From the NCBI GenBank assembly GCA_018907035.1, contig JACCIC010000096.1, positions 1,051,001 through 1,115,000 of the forward strand: DNA of 64,000 bases. The letters are read 5' to 3'. Under the pieces are notes generated by a model that saw nothing but the letters and a program-made list of their open reading frames with translations, was not told the origin of the DNA and did no database searches. Positions within the stretch are counted from its first letter, which is position 1; every line of letters begins with the position of its first letter. The translations under genes and the position numbers were made by a program. This document shows, one piece after another, positions 1 through 11,355 of this stretch. The stretch comes from Sycobia sp. Sy_11. Lineage: Eukaryota; Arthropoda; Insecta; Hymenoptera; Epichrysomallidae.

Positions 1-148
1 TTTTAACTTTTCTAGCGGAGATTTAAAAATTATTGAACACCGAAATCAGATTAAATCCGTTAGATGATTTTTTTTTCTTTTTTATTTATTTTACTATTTT
101 ATAACGTTTGATTTTACGACCGACTAAATCGTGGCTTTTTATTTGCAG
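1..148 (+). other. 3' part of the last intron of the troponin C-like gene
   Basis: A+T-rich, T-run-containing sequence that ends in a pyrimidine tract plus CAG at 148. No coding content seen. Confidence 0.55.
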
Positions 149-177
149 AATTCATGGAGATGATGACTGGTGATTGA
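149..177 (+). CDS. TpnC: Terminal coding exon of a troponin C-like gene (partial)
   Basis: A strong 3' splice site (GGCTTTTTATTTGCAG, ending at 148) opens an exon that reads, after a split Glu/Asp codon, FMEMMTGD and then TGA. Insect troponin C proteins end in an EF-hand helix of this kind (DEFMEMMTG..), whereas calmodulin ends EEFVQMMTAK, so the calcium-binding subunit of the muscle troponin complex is the best match. The phase suits G|AA TTC = Glu-Phe. Only eight whole codons are visible; the EF-hands and all other exons lie left of the window. Two AATAAA signals follow. Seen: splice site, peptide and stop. Inferred: the family. Another EF-hand paralogue is the main alternative. Confidence 0.74.
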
Positions 178-370
178 GAACGTCACTATCGTGCCGCAAG
201 CTGTCCTTGTACATTATTAGCATATTTTAATATTTATTTATTACTATATATACATAAAAACAAACTAAAAGATATCTAATTTATTTCTGATAAGCGTGTA
301 ATAAAAAGTATGTACAATTTTTTTTGTATATGTTCATAAATAAAATATTTTCTTATTTTATGACAAGACT
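178..370 (+). other. 3' UTR and poly(A) region of the troponin C-like gene
   Basis: A+T-rich sequence follows the TGA. Poly(A) signals AATAAA lie at 300-305 and 339-344, with T/GT-rich sequence between and after them, so cleavage probably falls around 320-370. The exact end cannot be seen. Confidence 0.6.
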
Positions 371-652
371 TTCATCTCAATTATCTTGAAAAGATTTTTT
401 TTATAACTCCGCCGCGCTGGGAATTCGCTGTATCTCTAGAATTATTTAATAAATCTAACTAAAAATTTTAATATGTACATTAAAGAATTATTATCAAATA
501 AAAGTTTATGAAAGTGTTTCTAAAAAATATGTTTTTTTTGTTTAATTCTTTAATTTCAAGAAATTTATATTTGTCGTTGTTAAGAATACAGGAAATAACA
601 ATTTATAATAAAAAAATTTACGTTGTTAGCGATCTATTTTAATGCAAACAAC

Positions 653-679
653 ACATATATATATATATATATATATATT
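653..679. repeat. (TA)n microsatellite
   Basis: About 13 uninterrupted AT units. Confidence 0.95.
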
Positions 680-703
680 ATAAGATATAAATACATTCTT
701 TTC

Positions 704-723
704 TTTTTTTTTTTTTTTTTTTT
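704..723. repeat. Poly(T) run
   Basis: Twenty consecutive T. No adjacent retroposon body was recognised. Confidence 0.9.
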
Positions 724-1108
724 GTAAGCTTTTTCAAGTTTCGCGTATCGAAACTATACACCGAAAACATTATTTCTTATAATAATTCATGTTTTTTTTA
801 TACATTTGTATCACATAGAACAAAATATGATATATAACAGATAAAGATATTTTCGAAAAAGCATATGATTCGCACGCTGCTATAGGATTGATGTTGAAGG
901 TAAGATAGAGAATTTTTAAGATCAGTTTTCCTTCAGTCTTATATTACATGCCATATACTAAATATTCACTATTCTCACACAAACTGCATATTGATTATAT
1001 GCATCTTGCAAGTGGGTGAAGATTATAATGATGGAACTATTATATAGTTACAATTTAACGACGATTTAAGCGTGTATTAAAAAACCAGGGTGTTCGTTTT
1101 GCTAAACC

Positions 1109-1150
1109 TCTTATCTGCACTTTACACTCAAGTGTAAAGTGCAGATAAGA
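1109..1150. repeat. 42-bp perfect palindrome with a 2-nt spacer
   Basis: The arms are 20 bp each and perfect: TCTTATCTGCACTTTACACT at 1109-1128, spacer CA at 1129-1130, and the exact reverse complement at 1131-1150. Flanks of about 13 bp keep partial symmetry (GTTTTG.. against ..CAAAAT), so the inverted duplication may once have been longer. Possible readings are a fold-back transposon remnant, a cruciform-forming site or an operator-like element. The loop is too short for a miRNA precursor. No target duplication was seen. Confidence 0.93.
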
Positions 1151-1215
1151 AATGAAACAAAATTCTAACCGATATGTCAATATTATACAATATTGTTGCT
1201 TCTTAAAAAATAATT

Positions 1216-1383
1216 ATGAGTAAACAATATCTCCCTGAAATAGAATTAAAATCGTCGCAGTATACAGAGGACTATATAGGTACATTTGACCCAGCCTTCA
1301 CTTTGGACGACTACCAAAACGGTATTGATGCGATGTTCGCTTGCACGCGCGTACACGATCGTTTAGCTAAAGGCTCGGACTAG
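1216..1383 (+). CDS. Candidate small ORF, 55 aa, unknown
   Basis: The ORF runs from an ATG, with an in-frame TAA three codons before it, to TAG. Codon use is mixed rather than A+T-driven, and the protein is acidic and aromatic (begins MSKQYLPEIELKSSQYTEDY, ends RVHDRLAKGSD). It starts 65 bp after the 42-bp palindrome. There are no membrane segments and no known motif that I recognise. It could be a small gene, a decayed exon or chance; an ORF this short is expected by chance, so composition is the main argument. Confidence 0.28.
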   Translation: MSKQYLPEIELKSSQYTEDYIGTFDPAFTLDDYQNGIDAMFACTRVHDRLAKGSD

Positions 1384-2117
1384 CAATAATAGGGATGATG
1401 GGGCAAGTATCATTTTCTCTTTAGTTGGAAAGATACAATGCATTGAATTCAGGTCACGGATGCTTCTTTTACGCGAGGGTATGCGTATATTTTATGCGAA
1501 GAGTTCTTGTAACGAATCGCGATTCAAGTACAAATATTTAGATGTTTAGTTTGCATACGAATTAATTTCAATTAAATCTGTCTCTATGTAATTGCATTGC
1601 GCTATTCAAATAGATAACATTGAAGAAGAAAATAAACTCCCAAATAGTAAGAATTTCTTTCTTAATCCAAAATGAATAAATTGACTATTACAAGTGGGGA
1701 TAATATATTTTATTATTTAATCAAACTGTTTTTATTTTCTTTGTTATTTGATATAATTAATGAATGTTTTAAATTTAAAATTATAATAATCACTTTTTCT
1801 GAAGTTTGTAATAGTTATTGATGCATGACTGTACTATATATGTTAACAAGAGTTTAAGTATTACTCGATGGATTATTGATAATTAATTTAATTCATATAC
1901 TTTAATGATGATTAATTTAATCTATTGTTTGCATAATATTGGTTTTAAAATACCTGAATTTACTGAAAGTAAAAATAAATATTAATTGTAGATTTGACAA
2001 ATAACAAACTTTAAGAATTTTATAAGTGCCATTAGGTAAGTACAGATTTAAATTTATTATTTATTAAAATAAATCTATTAGCAATTCGTTTCAATGGTTT
2101 CACCCAAAAGGTTAACA
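1384..2117. other. A+T-rich non-coding stretch
   Basis: No open frame, splice-flanked exon or repeat of note. Confidence 0.5.
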
Positions 2118-2351
2118 TTATTTTAATTTACTCCATATCTGTTCTAACGTAAAGGGATTTAATAATCCTATGCAGATTTTAACATTCCATCGCCATGCAC
2201 ATTGTTCATTAATACAAATGGCTTCTCGAGGTAAAATGTATGTTAAATATTTATTTTCAGTCTCCAGCGTTGTTTTTGCTTGACGAGAATTTCCCTCCCA
2301 ATGTATCAAAGAGATGGATAGTATTCGCCGAGACGGGGCAGAACAAGACAA
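2118..2351 (-). CDS. Candidate ORF or exon, 77 aa, unknown
   Basis: Open frame on the - strand with a Cys/Trp-containing C-terminal half (ICINEQCAWRWNVKICIGLL) and a lysine end before TAA. The N-terminal part is basic and serine-rich. No convincing acceptor was found upstream, so a fragment of a decayed gene is as likely as an exon. No family recognised. Confidence 0.2.
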   Translation of the reverse strand: MSCSAPSRRILSISLIHWEGNSRQAKTTLETENKYLTYILPREAICINEQCAWRWNVKICIGLLNPFTLEQIWSKLK

Positions 2352-2510
2352 GACAAGAATCTACTACGTATATATATATATGATGATTTTTGTCCTTCCT
2401 GCTCGGGGTATGGGGGGAGGGCGATCCGAGCTAGGTGACAACATAAATCCTATCAAGACTTGCATAGTTTCGTGCAGCCGCGTTTAAATATTCATCGGAT
2501 TTCCGGCGTT

Positions 2511-2513
<3 letters not shown>

Positions 2514-2596
<83 letters not shown>
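2514..2596. repeat. Compound (CT)n-(TA)n microsatellite
   Basis: About 38 bp of CT directly joined to about 44 bp of TA. Confidence 0.95.
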
Positions 2597-2598
<2 letters not shown>

Positions 2599-4338
2599 CT
2601 ATAGATAAGGCCGGTATAGGTAAATAGAAGAGCTAGCAAGGGGCATCGAGAAGGTCGAAATTACCAATCGCGGGAGCGGAAACGAGCCTTTGTCGAATGC
2701 GGGCGTCTTCGTTTTACACGGACGTTTTACATATGCGCACCCGATACTGTCGTGATTAATAGCTAAGATCGTTCGGGAATGGGCAAAAGAATATTGAAAG
2801 AGAAGCGCCGGGCTTCGATTGAACGTTTAATGGAATAAATTAAATAGGGCGACGAGGATGGAAGCTTTTTCTAGATTACGATGTCTCTTTAAGCTTCAAC
2901 TGTATATATATACATATAAAGTTGGATGAAAATACTTCGTTCTATCAGATACGGGTATATTTAATAACTGGATTGTTTCACTGAGTAAACTAAGTGATAA
3001 TTTGTTAAAGGAAATTAATATTACCTAGCGAATTTATTTATGTTAGTTCTGAAGAATTTTAGTAATCCAGAATGCTTGCTCTTAACAAGTACTCAACAAC
3101 AATCTTCAGAATAGCGCGTACTAACATTTATTAAGACGTAACAGAACTGAAACTAAAATTGAAACGACGCTCTCGTGCGAATAGCCGATATCGTGGGGAA
3201 GAAGTATTCCCCATCCTTGCTCGTTAATTACTCAGTAAACATTGTTCTATATGTTTAAGTTAGATTTGCTTGACCCAATAAATAACGTTTAATCAAAATT
3301 CTCTGTGTGTTCCGTCCACATATTTCCTTTCCTCTTCTCTCCGTCTCTCATCTCCTCTCGTTCTCCCCTTTCCTCTTTTTCTTTTCTCTCGAGCGCCAAA
3401 AACTCTGCGCAACGCACTCGTAAATCAAGAGATTTCCTTCTGAATTTCTTCTTTCGCTGAAGTCGTACAAATAGTTGAAAAATGCTCTTGTTCGTTGGAA
3501 ATTTTTCATCCTTTCTGTTTTAATGTAAATACGACTCTCACTGGAACGTTAGAGTTTTGTAATATATTTTTACATAATTCCCATTTAATTTTTGTTTGTT
3601 TAATATTAAATATGAAATTTATCGGAAAAAGAAATAAATTTCATACAGATCGTTATTTTGATTTATATTTATCTATTTCCACTGCAAGTATAGTTTTTTC
3701 TCAGATTTAATTACGAGATATATCATAAGTGATATAAGTTGGTGAATATTTTATTTTTCCTAACGCTGTAGGAAATATCATTGATTTTATATAAAACATT
3801 GGAAGAGCCAAAGAACAATTTTAAAAGAACTCAGGCTTTAATTTGCAAATATCATCAAATTACAACTAATCAATTTCTTATAAATTTCGATTCCTATAAC
3901 AATTATTAACGGCGATGTTTCTATAGAAATATTCTATCTATATGTACATGTTAAATAAGTTAAATAAGATAACGATTTATCTAATTAATCTTTTACAACC
4001 TTTTTTCTGATTAATTGTCGACTATTAACTTCATCCATTTCTGATGAGCATCGGTCTTTTTACGAACAAGCCGCGAGCAAAGTGATAGAATTTTGAAATA
4101 TACGATCTTAGAGACATTACGTGCTCAATGACAGTATACGCATAAACGAACGTATACATAAATATGTTAAGGGATGCGTTATCGGATTGTTTGTAATAAA
4201 CTATATAAACGCGGTAAGGATTTACTAATCTCAAGGCCGCGATCGAGAAATTCCTCGAAATTAATCGACTCGTGAATCGGTTGTTTGATGTGGGTAAACA
4301 CGCGCCCCCGAGACCGGATCGCCTTTGGGCTTCTTATG

Positions 4339-4341
<3 letters not shown>
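2597..4341. other. Non-coding stretch of mixed composition
   Basis: Moderate-G+C patches (2600-2860, 3180-3420, 4230-4330) sit in A+T-rich DNA. Short open frames (e.g. 4031-4234, - strand) show no splice or start support. Confidence 0.45.

Positions 4342-4383
<42 letters not shown>
4342..4383. repeat. (TA)n microsatellite
   Basis: About 21 TA units, followed by a G+C-rich patch (4384-4480). Confidence 0.95.
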
Positions 4384-4386
<3 letters not shown>

Positions 4387-4814
4387 GCTGTGGGCTCCCT
4401 TTGTCTTCCGCTCGTCTATCCGTTTGCTTGCGTCCTTAGCGTCAGTTCTGTGCGCGGCGGAGGGGCGGGGAATGGGTGAGCGTAGAATTTCAATTTGTTC
4501 TGAGCGAATATTTGCCCCTTTCTATCGCTAACAATTTCACATTTGTTGTAAAGTATTCGTATTTGTCGAATGTTATCTTGCGTAATTGTCCAACAAGTTA
4601 TTAATCAATAACGCGATATATAAGCAAATTTAATATTTGAGAGATGAATATAGATTGCTAGAAATCTTCGTCGGCTGAAAGAATTCTCTTTCTTTGCAAT
4701 AAGGCATTCATCCCAGGAGGATGGAGGCAGATGAGTGAAAATTCGTACTCCTTATATTTGTTCACGCTTTTTTTATTTGCTGGGTTCGGTTTATTTTACT
4801 TTTTTCTCCTTTAG

Positions 4815-4892
4815 CCTGTCGACGACGATGAGAATTTTTTATTCGCAGTACAGACCTGCCCAACATTGCGCGAATCAGACACGTCGATTTAA
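4815..4892 (+). CDS. Candidate terminal exon with a competing overlapping frame, unknown
   Basis: A long pyrimidine tract (4770-4812) ends in TTTAG, then the phase-0 frame reads 25 codons, PVDDDENFLFAVQTCPTLRE and five more, to TAA. A second acceptor (TTTTTTATTCGCAG, ending at 4839) feeds another frame that stays open to 5056 and includes DLPNIARIRHVDLICAEIEP and a hydrophobic stretch. Both cannot be coding. AATAAA occurs at 5399-5404. The exon call rests on the acceptor and on composition; I recognise no family. Confidence 0.25.
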   Translation, partial: PVDDDENFLFAVQTCPTLRESDTSI

Positions 4893-5056
4893 TATGCGCT
4901 GAGATTGAACCGTACTTTTTTCCGTCCAAAGCTATTATCATCGCTGCATTACTGATTTTCGATCATGAAAATGTAATGGTATACATAGTTGATGGGTTTC
5001 GATTTGTACGTCGCTGGTATAAGAGCGAGTCAGGAAGCGCGGTCAAATTATATTAA

Positions 5057-7287
5057 AGACCGTGCCCGCATCGATTTCTTTAAAGCTATACCTTCTTTTC
5101 ATACATTGGTCTCACCTCTCGATATATAGCATACGCGAAGAAGATTTGCTTTCGTGAGACAATGGATTATATATAAATAATTTCTTTCTAGGCAATTGGC
5201 GATTATTGATAGTGAGATTTATTAAATAAGAGAGAAAAAGTAACAAGAAAAGGAAAAGAATCTACTTAAATTTACCGATTATATTGATGTTCATAAACTC
5301 TCTTTTTCAATATAGTATCTATCTGTTTGCCTAATGTAACATTTATTACAAACATTGCAATACACTGATTTTATATACTATTCTTGCTTAAATTATTAAA
5401 TAAAATTCCATTACGAATCTTCACAATATTATTTATCCAGTATATTAATCAATTTGTCAATTTGTTATATCTACAATCGTCGATGTTCACATTATATGCT
5501 TGGTTTTATTTATCGAAATGGTAGAAGCTGTAAGTTTGTATTTCCTATTAAGAAGTAAAGAAGAATATTTGACGTACAATGATAAATATAGCTTCTTTTT
5601 ATCTCATGGCGAGTGGTAGTTGTTCAATCCGTAGTTCGTTCCAATTTTTTATATTGGATCGTAAAAAAATAAGTCAAATACTATAAATTAGAAACGATTT
5701 ACAAAAAGTGTATCTCCATTGTCGGTTAGAGATTTCATAGAAATTAATACACCGTAATTGCTCCTATCTGTACATGCAGGACAATTCTTACTGTAAAAAA
5801 TTCTAGTCTCTCGTTTCTCCGTAACGCGGATACACCATTTTTACAGAAATGCATACTTTCGAATAGTTTCACAATAGCGTTTTTTGATATCCTCGAATGA
5901 GTTCTGCTTGCACTAAATTAATGCAATTGAATAAATAACACATTCGGTTAAATGACGGAAGCATAAAATTTACTCCTTAATTTCTGTACTGTACAATTCC
6001 GTTCATATAGACGCTGCTAATAGGAATTTCGTGGTTTCATACAGTCTAACATCATTTAAAGGTACAAGGTTATATTTTTATTACTTATAGTTATCATTTA
6101 CAGATTTCTTCATTTTGCGAATGCAGCTAAATGCAAAGACATAAAAATCGATTGATACAATTAGATATGCGATCGAGAAAGTACGCAGTTAAAAATTGCA
6201 TTTCTGCATATCGGAGGAAATTTGGAGCGTTCGAATCAGTTTCTCTGTGGATCATTTATTGATGCACATCAAAATAAAGGTGAATTTGATAAAATCTCTT
6301 ATATACGGTTGAGAGCCTCCCCTTATGATTGTCCGCTTTTTCCATTCTACGATCTAAATTTTCAAAATCTAATTATTTACAAGGATTTTCTGATTTATGC
6401 TCAAACTTAAGACGCTTATGGAATAATGCACTTCTCCCCCAGATTTGTCAAACATCTTTCCATTCTTTTTTTCCCTTTGCTCAAAGAAATTCCGAAAGTT
6501 CTCCTTTATATAAGAGCATTTAAGAAACTCACTAATTTATGTCTCACCACTTCCATGAAGTTGAATCAGATTCTATTAGACATACCTGTGAAAGCGAAGA
6601 AAGTCACAGGATGCTAAATAAGTGGAGTAAGACGCGTGTTCGAGTAATGAAGCATATGCAACGGATAAAAAACACTTAATGGACAGCGCAATATGGGCAG
6701 GTTCATTATTCTAGTATAAGATCAATGATTCGTAGATAGTGGGTTGTTTTACGATTTATTTGCTCGAAAGCTACTTGCTTACAATTGCATTGACCTCAGT
6801 AACTGTTTAAAGAATTACAACAGAGACAGACTGAGCTAGACATAGTTCACCTGCCTTTCTCTATCACTGAGCAGAAAATTGTGACCTATACTCTAAAAGA
6901 TGTGCACAAATTAGAAAAATGTCATCATAGGTTTCTCGCAATAACTGACAGCACTCAGCCTGGAATTTTTTTTAATTAACGGAAAATTTCAGATCGATCA
7001 GTTGCTTGTGTTTATTTTCACGGCTATTCGTCAGTCATTGTTATCTTTTCGATAAAACAACCGCTCGTTCCGTACTTCTCTAAAAAAAAATTTTATTACA
7101 ATGGAAACAGCGTTTTTTCCTTCTAAATGAGTAGTGGATAACGCTACGTTTTCCCACCCTAACGTTCTCACTAATAATTGAACATGCCCTCTACAGGTGA
7201 TGTTTTCCTATTTAATGTAGCTATAAAAATTCTTATGGTGTTGGAAATTGTACCCAATGAATGATTGGCTCATTCTCAGATTGCGAC

Positions 7288-7296
<9 letters not shown>
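5057..7296. other. A+T-rich non-coding stretch
   Basis: Short open frames at 6222-6617 overlap one another in different frames and look accidental. No exon signals of quality. Confidence 0.5.

Positions 7297-7351
<55 letters not shown>
7297..7351. repeat. (TA)n microsatellite
   Basis: About 27 AT units, uninterrupted. Confidence 0.95.
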
Positions 7352-7352
<1 letters not shown>

Positions 7353-7611
7353 CGAACTATGGCAAATACAGATTACTCTATGTGCATTTCGTAAATTCAA
7401 AGCGACCGCGAGATTAGCGGAGTTTTCGCGATCCCGACGTAATCTTCTTTCTAGTCGCTATTAATTCTGGATTATTGCTTGACTGCCGACTATGCGAGCG
7501 CTGCGCGTATAGCTCACCGCGCCAATTTCGTCTTACGTAAGCTCGGGCCGCGAGCCCATTAAAACCCAAGGGGCTTCGGGTAGTTTTGTCGATGACATCC
7601 TCAAACCCACG

Positions 7612-7618
7612 TATAAAA
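7612..7618 (+). promoter_or_regulatory. TATA box candidate (TATAAAA)
   Basis: Consensus TATA in the context CCACGTATAAAATAGCG at the upstream end of the CpG island. A start site would be expected near 7643. The strand is inferred from the ORF to its right. Confidence 0.3.
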
Positions 7619-7973
7619 TAGCGACGGTCTCCGTGATTCCGACCCTTCTGCCCCTCCCTCCGCCCCCCCCCCCATCGCCGGTCCGCGATTGCGCACGCGA
7701 TACCTGCAAGAGGGCTTTGGAAAAAAACTCCGTATAATTCTTTTCGAAATCCCGTTGAGACATTGACCCGCACGCTGGAGGTTCTCTGCGATTATATAAC
7801 GATCGGGCTCGCTCGTCTCGTCGTGGCGCTGGCGCTTGTGTGTGGAAGCGCCGGGGCCGCGCTGCGCCCGGGCTACACCGGCTAGACAAACGGCGAGCTC
7901 GCGCGGTCCTTGCTTTAATCTCCCCTTGAACAGCTTGATCCTCCTCGGCGGAGAGGAGATGAACATGTGTACG

Positions 7974-7976
<3 letters not shown>

Positions 7977-8023
<47 letters not shown>
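7977..8023. repeat. (GA)n microsatellite
   Basis: About 23 GA units inside the CpG island. It could serve as a GAGA-factor binding array. Confidence 0.95.
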
Positions 8024-8029
<6 letters not shown>

Positions 8030-8086
8030 GGTGAAGGGGAAGCTAGATCATTAGTGTAGTTCCCCGAGGCATCTGGGAGGCAACGT

Positions 8087-8209
8087 ATGGCCCTGTGGCG
8101 TAAACGGCTTGGTAAGGTCACGCGTGCGGCACTATTGTTCTCTCTGCTCTTGCCTAGGAATTGTGACCGTCGGCGTCTTACTCCTCGAGCGAATTATATC
8201 CGTGGTTAA
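8087..8209 (+). CDS. Candidate ORF with N-terminal signal anchor (40 aa) or first coding exon
   Basis: ATG to TAA: a basic N-terminus (MALWRKRLGKVTRA) is followed by a hydrophobic core (ALLFSLLLP) and an Arg-rich tail. A few basic residues then a short membrane segment is typical of type II membrane or secreted proteins. The frame lies at the 3' end of a CpG island with a TATA box. Other readings: a donor (TTG|GTAAGG at 8112) and an acceptor (CTCTTGCCTAG ending at 8156) would remove a 45-nt intron, short for an insect, and give a different tail. I favour the unspliced frame. No family identified. Confidence 0.28.
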   Translation: MALWRKRLGKVTRAALLFSLLLPRNCDRRRLTPRANYIRG

Positions 8210-9661
8210 GTCAACGCGGTTTCCTGAGCGATGGTTATAGCGCGGACTTTGTGTATTTATATACATTAAAGTTTTTACCACCGAACTTTTGATCGTCGTA
8301 GAACAACCTTTTTTCAAGATGTCAGAAATTTTTTTCACAAAGTCGAGTTAACATAATTGATACGGTTCGTTGCTAGATGGATGAAAATTTCCTCGCAATA
8401 CTCTTAATCAGCATTCAAGTACAATGGAATTCATTTACAGCAAGTTTCCCATGCAACTAAGCAATAGTTCATAGTGAGCAAGTTTCGAATATTTGTTTCG
8501 TTTTTACGAAAGTATACACATTAGTCGCCTCTTGTAACGAGTTCGCTAATAAAGATCATAAGGAGAAGCAGAAAATCCAAATTTTATTATAATTTTAAAT
8601 AAGTAATAAATTTAATATTCTAAGTGAATTAGAAAAAACATGTCTCAAAAGCAATAATAAATGTCAATATTTCAAATTAGGTTCATTAACTGTTTCGACA
8701 ATACTAAAAATAAAAGCCGTATTCTTTTAGCTTTCTATAAAAATAATGTGTCGTGCGAAATATTGATTAATAAGCATTGTGTATACGGTTTGAAATAAAA
8801 AGAAGGGAGAAAAATTTTATCAGAAGATATCTCTTACAATATTAGAAGCAGAAAGATAGAAATTTCAACTTAAACAAGGATTTCAACATTTCAAAAAATA
8901 AAAAATAAAATAAATAATTCTCAACATTCGACAACTTTTAAAAAATTACAAAGATATCGCGCTCTACTTTTATTATATGCATATCTAAGTAAACTTAATG
9001 TTGCGCACCATATGTCGAATGTGCGTATTTTTATTCAACGTGAAAAATCGAGCTCATTGTACCTAATGTATATTGCATAAAAAGTATAAGACTTTCTAAG
9101 CAATTGGAGCAATACTATGAAAATAATCAATCAGGTACTAATTTTTTTTTCATATGAATCGACTCACAGTTCGATCAAATTGTTTAAATTTCATCCTACG
9201 ACCCTAATACTATTGCACTATAAAGTAACATTACCCCTTTCCATTGTTCGCTTAAAAATATCGTTGAAACGTCGAGTAATGAAATAATCAACTATCCACT
9301 ATTTCTCTCCGCGCGCACAGCAAAGGGCGCCTCGCACTTATAGGCACTTATCTAAAGGTTAAAAGTCCGAGTCGTTTTAATTGCCTTCGCGACTTTTAAT
9401 CAATATTACGCGTCCTCAATCGTATGCAGAGCGAGATCGCGCGATCGCGTATTAAAAAAAATAAAAAAATTAAAAAAGTCGCGTGCGCCATGATGATCGC
9501 GCGTGCGCACGTGTGTGTGTGTATGCGTATGTGTGTGCCTTTTGCTTTGAGCGCGCTTGAACGAGATTGTATAAAAGGCAACGCGATATCAATACTAGAA
9601 CAGCGCTGGACGCAATTCCCGCGTTTTTGACGCGGTTAAACGTGATTTCCACGCGCGCGCG

Positions 9662-9663
<2 letters not shown>
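8210..9663. other. A+T-rich non-coding stretch
   Basis: Mostly A+T-rich. A CpG-rich patch with GT-rich runs lies at 9420-9660, including a 12-bp palindrome GATCGCGCGATC at 9435-9446. No gene called. Confidence 0.5.

Positions 9664-9695
<32 letters not shown>
9664..9695. repeat. (CA)n microsatellite
   Basis: About 16 CA units, just after an alternating CG tract (9652-9661), so a Z-DNA-prone run. Confidence 0.95.
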
Positions 9696-9697
<2 letters not shown>

Positions 9698-11289
9698 TTG
9701 CCAATCGTCGTCAACTGTATAATACGTATAGGAGAGAAGGCGCGAAATCATTATTTACGCATATGCGACGGATAAATTTTTAGCGTACGCGAATAAGAGG
9801 GAGAGGGGCGTGTTCAAATGACTCACGAGCAAGGACAATTATTTACGTTTTCTTTTGTATGCGTGCTTCTTTATTCGTGCGAGATTGGCCGCGTGAGTTA
9901 ATTTCGTTCTATCCCTGCGGTATTTTTAAACATCTTGGAAAGTGGCTTGTGGACTCAATTATTAAATAGAAAAAATTATAATTTTTAAAGCAATTAGATT
10001 TAAGATTGTCATGAAACTATAAGTTAAATTTAACCTAAAAAATTTTAAACATTCGGTAATACTCTTTCAAATAAAAAAATAATTATAACAGTCGATTCTC
10101 ATAGTTTTCTTTGATTGCGAAACTATATATTATTATTAAAAATCCCCGCATCTCTGAAATTGTGCTCAGGTGTTCTTCATAATTTCTTTTTTGAAAGTTC
10201 ATGAAGAGAGGAGTAACTTGCGGAAAACAACTGCTTGTCCCCGTTGTAATTTGAAATGCTAAAACCAAATCCATACAGAATTTTGCTGAAACGCATCGAA
10301 AGTTTTTCGCGCTTATCAAAAACTCAATAGTAAATTGAAAATCGCGAACTTAGTCTGTGGAGTTTTGGGATTTCAAGACTTGGCCTGTGAGATTGTGATT
10401 TATGAATTTGGGGCTTATAGACGCGAGCTTTTTGAGTTTCAAATTTGTAGATTTGTTGAAAGTATAGAAACTGACGCGCTGGAACCAATTACTGATCGTA
10501 GTTACATTTACCATACCTAAAAACGTACACAGCACTTTACAATATCGTTCTCGTGTTATTTCTTGGATTTTTAATTCTGTAGAATTGCTGTAGAAAAGTT
10601 AAAAAAAAATCACGTTATAAAAAATAGTTATAGCTGAAAAACTAATTGGAAAGTTACAATCATCAGAATTTATTTGTTATTGCAGAGGTTTCGATTTACA
10701 TTTTATTGTTGTAGTAGCAATTTGGCACCAGTTCTGCTGTTGAGTTACTTTCGTGTCCGAAACTTAACGGCACTTTATTACAAGCATTTGGCAGCGTTAG
10801 AACAACGTTAAATATTATAAATGAGCGGCAGTAAAAGAAGAAAAAAATCGTTTTCTCGCGAAGAGTGACGTACAAATTAGTCGAATTACATCGTAACAGC
10901 ATAAATATGAACATGTGAGAATTTGTAGTTAAGTGTTAGGATGAATTATTATTATTGGAATACGAAAAATATTTCAAATTGAAGCTCGCTGCAAGTACAC
11001 GTATCTTAAGAGACGTAAAACTAAATAATTTTAGCAAAATTATTCTTTCACGGAGCGTCTACATCGATATCTATACAATTCCAAAACTTTTGCATTTTAT
11101 TTTTAATTGATTAAGTTTCTGAACTTCCTCTTATTCATCTTTTAAGCGCACATATACATATATAATGAAAGTATCTGATTAATATTCTAAGAAAACTTTA
11201 TTTGCAACTCTAGCTTTACTCCCAGTTACTTAAAACTTTTGAGTTTTATATTTTCCTATAGCTTTCATGAAATTATATTACTCTTTCCC

Positions 11290-11294
<5 letters not shown>
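9696..11294. other. Non-coding stretch with weak open frames
   Basis: A 78-codon frame (10083-10319, - strand) and a 61-codon frame (10335-10520, + strand, no ATG start) are open but lack splice or start support. No repeat family recognised. Confidence 0.4.

Positions 11295-11320
<26 letters not shown>
11295..11320. repeat. (CT)n microsatellite acting as a pyrimidine tract
   Basis: CT run that continues as a pyrimidine-rich stretch to the CAG at 11355, so it may form part of the acceptor of the exon that follows. Confidence 0.9.
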
Positions 11321-11331
<11 letters not shown>

Positions 11332-11355
11332 CATCCCTTTTTTTATATCTGTCAG

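Larger units (their letters stand above)
371..1108. other. A+T-rich non-coding stretch
   Basis: Contains a (TA)n array and a 20-base T run. I see no gene signal. Confidence 0.5.
7480..8170 (+). promoter_or_regulatory. CpG-rich island, candidate promoter
   Basis: G+C- and CpG-rich block in A+T-rich surroundings. It has a TATAAAA box at 7612-7618, a C-rich tract (7662-7673), a second TATA-like site near 7795, a (GA)n array and a short ORF at its right end. This is the layout of an insect promoter plus 5' UTR on the + strand. Several overlapping long frames on both strands (7414-7966) are expected from the composition and are not called as genes. Confidence 0.35.

Noticed and set aside
2514..2596. 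CRISPR-like regular repetition
   Set aside because: Continuous dinucleotide repeats with no spacers.
10335..10520. 61-codon + strand frame with plausible protein look
   Set aside because: No ATG, no splice signal, and it is overlapped by a similar - strand frame.
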